From Paenibacillus sp. JCM 10914 (lineage in GTDB: Bacteria > Bacillota > Bacilli > Paenibacillales > Paenibacillaceae), in assembly GCF_001315105.1 (NCBI RefSeq), contig NZ_BAZR01000033.1, forward strand, positions 1 through 59,504: 59,504 nucleotides of DNA. The letters run 5' to 3'. The position numbers and the translations under genes were made by a program. How positions within the stretch are numbered: position 1 is the first letter of the stretch; every line of letters starts with the position of its first letter. The notes below the pieces were generated by a model that was given only the letters and a program-made list of their open reading frames with translations, ran no database searches and was not told the origin of the DNA. Below are positions 55,901-59,504 of this stretch, in pieces.

Positions 55901-56020
55901 AGCATCCGCATCACGCTGGGCCGCGGCAGCCTGCCCTTGTATTCCAGGAAACAGCAGAGAAAGAAGCATCACTCCGCTGAGCAGGGACGACATTCTCTTT
56001 TTACTCCTGAACATGTACAT
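49919..56020 (-). CDS. Giant S-layer protein: phosphodiester glycosidase plus metallophosphatase
   Basis: 2033 residues in one frame. Order: signal peptide (about 1-35, ending GIQGQAAAA); NAGPA/DUF2233 phosphodiester glycosidase (about 45-400, VNGDFYDMSTGIPLG and NLDGGGSATF); Ig-like modules; CBM-like domain (WVYGDGKEHWLRVQLRD, like that of the GHL10 protein); cohesin-like domain (about 845-995); PAP-type FN3 (SSRRFNWHTTPS); calcineurin-like phosphatase (about 1180-1440, HAGDMVDKG, IGNHEV, HRGPYGS, NGHDHIYYR); BIG2 modules; Pro-rich stalk; a domain of unknown function; three SLH modules. The NAGPA step would remove a sugar from a phosphodiester and the phosphatase the phosphate. ATG at 56020 has AAGGAGG 5 bases upstream. 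Surface-anchored. Confidence 0.9.
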   Translation of the reverse strand: MYMFRSKKRMSSLLSGVMLLSLLFPGIQGQAAAAQRDADASSVIDMRQMEIGPGATYTWANMQKGGGEQKVHMVEFDPTDGHLALQPGLTDGKVYGMQGVSQMAMDADQEGNRVIAAVNGDFYDMSTGIPLGLFMGEGELLTDPPSTRNAFGVKADGTTLYGIPKLTRSLSIQGAETPITSINRMRGNDALVLYTDKFHGSTMTNNLGIEVVLDVVSGSVASGETLTMKVASVQPDRGNSPIAPNQVVLSASGTQRGKVEHLKPGDEVTASFELEGEWNDVTMAIGGTVMLVKDGAVQQHPDPAVHPRTVVGTKADGSIVLFEVDGRQPGFSEGVNYIELGEMLQELGVVNALNLDGGGSATFVARLPGETTRKVLNSPSDGGERKTANGILLVNKAPEGTASKLVVSPTLERVLTGSSTTFEAAGVDDFIHPAKIHENVTWQVDSAFGTIAANGEFTAGEQVGITEVTALSGALGGTAKLEIVDDLTALAFKDKVRAFSSGSSEMLKVSALRNGQVVQADNHRFKWSTVGEIGTIDENGVFTATNEQDVSGKIQVQYGNVEATLEVNVGLPPVMLEDFENGLDRYKPSSGALFKSTSVSIETDETYIRSGNGALKLEYDFTGTTGTSGAYLETKSAAENIEIPGYPEKISMWVYGDGKEHWLRVQLRDSKGTIPLNMTEQSEGVNFTGWKYLEVDVPKGRTLPLVMDMPVRYMETRNDRKDAGAIYVDEIRALYGPADDDIEPPIMKGFSPANGEEIQSNQPTIIVYAEDAGYDPAEHPGTTLIDPDKIRFYLDGVLVEHTLYPPEGRIHYTPKVPLADGVHQASVNVRDLSGNQTTETWNFVVNTGAAKIVYDTPDTVYAGNSYRVDIGGVQASQIHSGHIDFQFDPAKVENLELVIGDKLDSSKVAADIDETKGTVNVTWSSIHMAGLRDDDSIASVRYDVKKVATGANIIKLLSGGVSFVDSGSTEFSFFGLPLESRIANHYSLNWNEEGIVEGYETEFKVTDEQGAPAADVLIMADDNLVGTTDPTGILRTNVLTSEIRTYTVQAVKDNQYSPAIAFKVSPLAGTPTPTNISVGMGEDPTSSRRFNWHTTPSIEQSVVELAKKSEFTTFDAPNVQKVSGTAELYHTLDLGSVRTHKVTVDGLEPGTEYVYRVGDGQGHYSEQGMIRTTDASGDTTKFLYFADSQAASAKEFELWGNTIDKAAAEHPDSEFMVHAGDMVDKGFVEEQWNYWFAEAQQHFMQTTLVAAIGNHEVMGSKENGDFLAHFNQPGNGIEPLKGTNFSFDYKNIHFVMLNSEYQLEEQKVWLQQDLADNTKEWTIAIFHRGPYGSIYDSAEVRDAWAPVLEEHGVDLVLNGHDHIYYRSYPMKNGQIAPDGQGTVYVVAGSSGPKFYSHTERGWHEVIDEEQTQMYASIEVKGDELEYITKTVGGRVVDHLTLSKSDKTPKPEPEEIVVMPDELTLAVGQSQELQAEVKPSGAEATVVWSVYSSEPQDVVSVTDDGFVTAKALGEAVVRVTSSVSPNVYADVHIVVDRVPVGEIESIVLTGASELKVGETAATVTEAVYMDGTRIRLVEGVTYESTQAHVAAVDMTGVITAIAEGETIISASYNGLKSELRVKVVPRGGGNPGPEPPVDPPVDPPVQPPVVTPPPVQPPVVPPSGSLNMTGSELVSQLVHGQVTLKLEEDFTDLTLPGNAAELIRDGVIQIEARNMGMRIPSGVLRQLSGLAGDTALDTAQITLTATTLEEADANKRLAEAARTSGAKLSTAGVWIMFELQLTTAAGKVVSLKEFEQPIMLELPIKPGTDSKRTALYGLFPTGALDYIGGVKKDGRIAAAVTHFSTYGLLNFEKSFTDVPSSFWAAEVIGDLAAKQLVEGISADRFGPNQRITRAEFAAMLVRLLDLPAEAALPFTDVAADKWYADAVAAAVQAGIVNGRSEDTFAPDAPIKRQEMAAMMVRAYAYAMNEQEETTTSRSPFTDLSDAPGWAQEAIETAYALGFIQGHSASRFAPEGLTTRAESAQVIYHLLSKLQ

Positions 56021-56135
56021 CAATTCCTCCTTATCCCGTTGAAGTATTTACAAAAGTATAGCGATAGCTTGTTAACTCCACCTCCGTTATGTGTAAGAGT
56101 AGGGTTAATTCCGATTCCATGATGCTCCCCTCTTT

Positions 56136-56165
56136 ATCATAGTGAAATATTATTTCAAATTACAA
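56136..56165 (-). promoter_or_regulatory. Promoter with spacer palindrome, 2033-residue SLH gene
   Basis: TTGTAA, an 18-base spacer and TATGAT; the spacer holds TTTGAAATAATATTTCAC, a palindrome, and AATTCCTGCTATAA lies upstream. The layout duplicates 43992-44021, which implies a shared regulator. The leader would be about 105 nt. Confidence 0.7.
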
Positions 56166-56254
56166 TACATTTTGTAAAATTTTATTTTATTTTTATAGCA
56201 GGAATTTGAGATCGATTGCCGTAATAGAAGCCTTTCTCCTCGATTTAAATTAAA

Positions 56255-56294
56255 GAACCCCTCAAATCCACCGGAAAGCGGAATTGAAGGGTTC
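56255..56294 (-). terminator. Terminator of the CapA-family gene
   Basis: GAACCCTTCAA and TTTGAGGGGTTC pair with a few interruptions, followed by TTTAATTT on the minus strand. Confidence 0.75.
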
Positions 56295-56306
56295 AAGGAA
56301 TGTTAC

Positions 56307-57431
56307 TTATTTCTTCTGCGTGACATTGCCTTTGGAATCGATCTTGGCATTGTATGAGAATTTATTCAGCATGGCGATGATGTTCTGATTGTAGTTGTTG
56401 TTCATTAAATTCGGCTGTCCGCCGATGATTTTGACTGGTGTGACCTTGCTTTTTATGCTCGATCCTTTAATTTCAACATGCACCATCATCGATAGCAGCG
56501 TCTTGTCACCGCCTCGGGTTGAACGGTTGAACACAAAATTCCCGAGTGAATAATAGATCGGTTTGTTCTTGTAATACTCGATCCCCATCAGCGTATGGCT
56601 GTGTGATCCTATGATGATGTCTGCTCCGGCATCAATCATCTTCTTCGCCATCGCGCGCGCATAATCCTCAGGGTAATCGGCGAATTCCTGATTCCAATGA
56701 ATATACACAATCGTATAGTCATTGTTCTTCGCCGATTGTTTGATGTGGCTGATCATCGGCTCCATCGTATACGCCGACGCAGCTCCGGGATGGTCTTTGC
56801 CCGCTATCCAGGACGTATCCGAGAGCACCCGGCTCACCCCAAGCACGGCGATTTTCTTGCCCTCAATGGTCTGAACATAGGGCTTAAAAGCCTCATCGAT
56901 ATCCCGTCCGGCCCCCGTGTATCCGATGCCGTTGCGCTTTAGATGGGTCAGCGTATCCAGCATCGCCTTCGGACCATAATCCAGAATGTGATTGTTGGCA
57001 AGCGTCACACCATCAATGCCTGCGTAGGTTAATCCCTCCAGCGTCTCCGGTTTGGAGCGGAAAGCAAACGTCTTATTCGCTTTTGTACCGCGTTCCGAGA
57101 CCGGGGTTTCCAGATTAGCGAAAGCCATGTCTGCTTTTTTCAATATGGGAGCAACCTTCTCGAAGGGAAACTTGTTGCCATAACGCGCGATCTGATTGCC
57201 TACAAAGCCATCCAGCAGAATATCTCCCACGAATATAAGTTCAATCGGCTTCGTGGATTTAGGCTTCGCTTTATCCGTGTTGGGTTTCTCTGACGTGGGC
57301 TTAGCAGAAGCAGCGACGGCACCTTTATTCGCATTGACTTGAGTCTCTTTACCAATTGAAGTTGCAGCGGATACCCCAGGAACGGGAAGAATTAAACAGC
57401 AGGCCAAGACAAGACTTAGGACTCTCTCCAT
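56307..57431 (-). CDS. CapA-family (PgsA-like) metallophosphatase-fold protein
   Basis: A 374-residue exported protein: signal peptide (VLSLVLACCLILPVPGVSA), a Lys/Pro/Thr linker (35-62), then the CapA domain (LIFVGDILLDGFVG, FANLETPVSERG, LANNHILDYG, YIHWNQEFADYP, GSHSHTLMGIEYYKNKPIYYSLGNFVF). CapA/PgsA proteins help make poly-gamma-glutamate capsules, but stand-alone members like this one, with no pgsBC genes nearby, are of unknown function. The fold is a calcineurin-like phosphoesterase with an intact metal site. RBS GGGGAGGAAGG precedes the ATG. Same strand as the adjacent SLH phosphatase genes. Confidence 0.88.
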   Translation of the reverse strand: MERVLSLVLACCLILPVPGVSAATSIGKETQVNANKGAVAASAKPTSEKPNTDKAKPKSTKPIELIFVGDILLDGFVGNQIARYGNKFPFEKVAPILKKADMAFANLETPVSERGTKANKTFAFRSKPETLEGLTYAGIDGVTLANNHILDYGPKAMLDTLTHLKRNGIGYTGAGRDIDEAFKPYVQTIEGKKIAVLGVSRVLSDTSWIAGKDHPGAASAYTMEPMISHIKQSAKNNDYTIVYIHWNQEFADYPEDYARAMAKKMIDAGADIIIGSHSHTLMGIEYYKNKPIYYSLGNFVFNRSTRGGDKTLLSMMVHVEIKGSSIKSKVTPVKIIGGQPNLMNNNYNQNIIAMLNKFSYNAKIDSKGNVTQKK

Positions 57432-57704
57432 AAATGCACCTTCCTCCCCTTGTTATTCAAGATGTAATCTATGTGTTATCTATTTACCCACTACGCTAAT
57501 TGTGAACGACTTCCAATCGAACATGTCACCATCATAGACAGCGGGACGAGCCCAAAAGTTTCATTTTTTCCAAAAATGATTGAAATCGAAACCAAATGAT
57601 CATATATTTATACTATTCGTAATCAAAATAGCATATTTAATTGCGTTATTTCATGTACTATCCGAATGGCGAAGTGGAGGAATCGTAGCAGGGGGAGTGA
57701 TAAT

Positions 57705-58187
57705 ATGGAAAATTCATCGTCAACCGAACGTCCGTCCTCAAACCTGGATGACATCGATCATCAGATCATTACCATGCTGGGTAAGAACGGGCGTATGTCC
57801 TATACCGACTTAGCCAAAGAGATCGGTCTGTCGCGTGTAGCCGTTCAGGCAAGAGTCAGTTCATTGCTGGATAACGGCGTCATTGAACGGTTTGCGGCGG
57901 TTATTAATCCGGAGAAAGTCGGCATATCGGTCTCGGCCTTTTTTAACGTTGAGGTAGAGCCGAAGCATTTGCAGCAGGTCGCGGACGCGCTCGAGAACGA
58001 GCCTTACGTCACCAGCCTGTATCATATGACGGGACCAAGCAAACTGCATATGCACGGTTTGTTTGTCGATCATAAGGAGATGGAAATGTTCCTGAATGAA
58101 AAGCTATATCCGCTGCCAGGCATTACGAGCGTGGATACCCAAATCTTAATTAAACGGTACAAGAGCCGGATGGGCATCCGGCTGTGA
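57705..58187 (+). CDS. Lrp/AsnC-family regulator
   Basis: A 160-residue protein: N-terminal HTH (IITMLGKNGRMSYTDLAKEIGLSRVAVQARV) and C-terminal RAM ligand domain (ISVSAFFNVEVEPKH, YVTSLYHMTGPSKLHMHGLF, GITSVDTQILIKRYKSRMG). ATG at 57705 follows GGGGGAGTG; upstream frames are in leader sequence. It is transcribed ahead of the chromate-transporter pair with a 34-base gap, so it probably controls the transporters in response to an amino acid or anion-related ligand. The 230 bases before it are AT-rich and hold its promoter. Confidence 0.92.
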   Translation: MENSSSTERPSSNLDDIDHQIITMLGKNGRMSYTDLAKEIGLSRVAVQARVSSLLDNGVIERFAAVINPEKVGISVSAFFNVEVEPKHLQQVADALENEPYVTSLYHMTGPSKLHMHGLFVDHKEMEMFLNEKLYPLPGITSVDTQILIKRYKSRMGIRL

Positions 58188-58221
58188 GTCTGCCCCAAAT
58201 GCCACAGAGAGGAAAGTTAAC

Positions 58222-58815
58222 TTGAGTACAAACAACAATCCCTATTGGGAACTAACGATCGGCATGTTCCGCACCGGTATCCTTGGTTATGGCGGTGGCC
58301 CCTCCGTGATTCCGCTCATCCGGCATGAAGCCGTCATCCGTTACCGCTGGCTGAACGATGATGAGTTCGGAGAAGTGTTGGCGTTGGCTAACGCCTTGCC
58401 GGGACCCATCGCAACGAAGATGGCGGCCTATCTTGGTTATCGCGAGAGGGGAACTCTCGGCGCTGTTCTCGCCGTCCTTGCCCATATACTGCCTACGTGC
58501 ATCGCCATGGTCGCGCTGCTGTCGGCCGTCACTTTTCTTAGCAGCTCGAAGGTGGTAGCCGGCATGATCGCCGGGGTAACGCCTGTTATTGCCGTGATGC
58601 TTGGCACGATGGCTTATGAATTCGGCGAGAAAGCGGTGAAGGGGCTTGGCAAATACGCCGGCGGCGGATTTTTTGTATTGTCATTCCTGCTGTTGGAGAC
58701 GGTTCAGATTCATCCGGCTATCGTGATTATGCTGTTCCTGGCTTATGGAACCGTGCACTTCAAGACCGTGTCCAAGCTAAAAAAACAACGCCGGGATAAG
58801 GAGGACTCCGCCTAA
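58222..58815 (+). CDS. chrA1: Chromate transporter, first half-size subunit
   Basis: A 197-residue short-chain CHR-family protein, one of two adjacent half-size genes that together equal a full ChrA. It contains GILGYGGGPSVIPLIRHE and ALPGPIATKMAAYLGY, the core CHR motifs, and about five to six helices. TTG start with RBS AGAGGAAAG. CHR proteins export chromate or other oxyanions; specificity is not testable from sequence. The stop overlaps the next start by one base (TAATG). The pair is controlled with, or by, the Lrp gene upstream. Confidence 0.9.
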   Translation: MSTNNNPYWELTIGMFRTGILGYGGGPSVIPLIRHEAVIRYRWLNDDEFGEVLALANALPGPIATKMAAYLGYRERGTLGAVLAVLAHILPTCIAMVALLSAVTFLSSSKVVAGMIAGVTPVIAVMLGTMAYEFGEKAVKGLGKYAGGGFFVLSFLLLETVQIHPAIVIMLFLAYGTVHFKTVSKLKKQRRDKEDSA

Positions 58816-59357
58816 TGGAAGAATGGCTGCAGCTTCTGATCAGCTTCTTCGTTACGAACGTGCTCGGTTACGGCGGAGGACCCGCCTCCATCCCGCTGAT
58901 GTACAAAGAAATCGTGACGAACCATGGCTGGCTTACCGATTCCGAGTTCTCCAACATGCTGGCACTGGGCAACGCTCTGCCCGGACCGATTGCTACGAAA
59001 ATCGCCGCCTTCGTCGGGTACGACGTGATTGGATGGTTTGGCATGACCATTGCGGTGCTTGCTACCGTCGTGCCATCGGCCGTTGCGCTGATCTGGCTTC
59101 TGAATCTGTTGCAGAAATATCGGACTTCACCCGTAGTCAAAGGCATGACCCTGCTCGTACAACCGGTCATCGCCATCATGATGCTCACCCTGACGTGGCA
59201 GATCGGTAAGACGTCCGTCATCTCGATCGGCTACTTGCAATCACTAGGTATCGCCGCCGTCGCCTTCTGGGCTATGAACATCCGCAAAATTCACCCGGCT
59301 GTCGTCATTGTCGTCGCTTTTGCTTATGGCGGACTGGTGCTGTCGCAGGTAGTGTAA
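58815..59357 (+). CDS. chrA2: Chromate transporter, second half-size subunit
   Basis: A 180-residue short-chain CHR protein with NVLGYGGGPASIPLMYKE and ALPGPIATKIAAFVGYDV, inverted in topology relative to its partner as usual for CHR pairs. It overlaps the upstream gene by one base, so the two are coupled. Five or six helices; no soluble domain. The half-size pair probably forms a heterodimer equivalent to ChrA. A strong terminator follows. Confidence 0.9.
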   Translation: MEEWLQLLISFFVTNVLGYGGGPASIPLMYKEIVTNHGWLTDSEFSNMLALGNALPGPIATKIAAFVGYDVIGWFGMTIAVLATVVPSAVALIWLLNLLQKYRTSPVVKGMTLLVQPVIAIMMLTLTWQIGKTSVISIGYLQSLGIAAVAFWAMNIRKIHPAVVIVVAFAYGGLVLSQVV

Positions 59358-59373
59358 GCTAGCTGCGACAACA

Positions 59374-59408
59374 AAGGCCACAGGTCCCTCTCAGGGATCT
59401 GTGGCCTT
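59374..59408 (+). terminator. Terminator of the chromate-transporter operon
   Basis: AAGGCCACAGGTCCCT pairs with AGGGATCTGTGGCCTT (16 bp, one wobble, CTC loop) and is followed by GTTTGTG. Copies of its core recur downstream. Confidence 0.9.
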
Positions 59409-59504
59409 GTTTGTGCTCGCATTCACTCCCACAAGTCCCTCTCAGGGATCTATGACCTCACTTTTGCTCCATTTCACTCCCACAAGTCCCTCTCAGGGAT
59501 TTGT
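59380..59504. repeat. 51-bp tandem repeat of the terminator core, runs off the window
   Basis: Units begin at 59380, 59431 and 59482 with ACA(G/A)GTCCCTCTCAGGGAT, joined by diverged stretches that end CACTCCC or CACTCCC-like. Period exactly 51. Only the first unit has the full GC stem; the others keep the inner hairpin. The third is cut by the window edge. Confidence 0.85.

Noticed and set aside
59380..59504. CRISPR-like array of regularly spaced repeats
   Set aside because: The repeated unit is a palindromic terminator core, and the spacers are themselves similar (same end CACTCCC), giving a 51-bp tandem repeat rather than unique spacers; no cas genes.

Overview
The window looks like a chromosomal segment of a Paenibacillus or a close relative. 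It carries SLH-domain exoproteins, LplABC-type sugar importers with an AraC-type membrane sensor, a GH67 alpha-glucuronidase, YheC/D-like ATP-grasp, CD3324-family and YdbS/YdbT proteins, strong AGGAGG ribosome binding sites and frequent TTG/GTG starts. No rRNA, tRNA, transposase, recombinase or CRISPR array was found.

Layout. (1) 1-13.2 kb is visibly AT-rich and accessory. It holds the start of a thioester-domain (TED) surface protein, a CD3324-family HTH protein, a Cfr-family 23S rRNA methyltransferase behind an elaborate attenuator leader, an unknown 427-aa protein, a Nudix hydrolase, two TetR modules (one with a PanE-like dehydrogenase, one with a CPBP protease) and a membrane alpha/beta hydrolase. 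Four orphan copies of the 3' end of an rlmCD-type gene (5.42, 8.25, 11.02, 13.12 kb) lie in this block, all in the orientation of the complete rlmCD at 13.2-14.7 kb. I read the block as a stack of elements inserted serially at the rlmCD 3' end. (2) 14.9-22.4 kb is a six-gene minus-strand glucuronoxylan-utilisation operon: two permeases, a binding lipoprotein, a Nif3-like protein, a GntR regulator and GH67, with a cre-like site and a GntR-like palindrome upstream. (3) 22.5-24.4 kb has an FMN riboswitch with terminator controlling an EamA transporter, probably a riboflavin importer, and a small membrane protein. (4) 24.5-30.6 kb is a second sugar importer divergent from its AraC-type sensor-regulator. 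(5) 30.7-33.9 kb is a compact three-gene cassette (PaaK-like adenylating enzyme, SbnA, SbnB) predicted to make L-2,3-diaminopropionate and something derived from it. (6) 34-40.2 kb holds ATP-grasp, GNAT, GyrI-like, WYL regulator, YdbS/YdbT and TVP38 genes. (7) 40.3-57.4 kb is a surface phosphoesterase region: three very large secreted SLH proteins (GHL10; a double metallophosphatase; a 2033-aa phosphodiester glycosidase plus metallophosphatase) and a CapA-family protein. Two of the SLH genes share a near-identical promoter with a palindrome in its spacer. (8) 57.7-59.4 kb is an Lrp regulator and a split chromate-transporter pair, ending in a tandemly repeated terminator.

Quality caveat. Ten or so genes are broken by the loss of one or two G/C bases, never by an insertion, and restoring the base gives a normal family protein each time. 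This looks like a systematic sequencing error rather than true gene decay, so the affected genes are annotated as one frameshifted CDS each.
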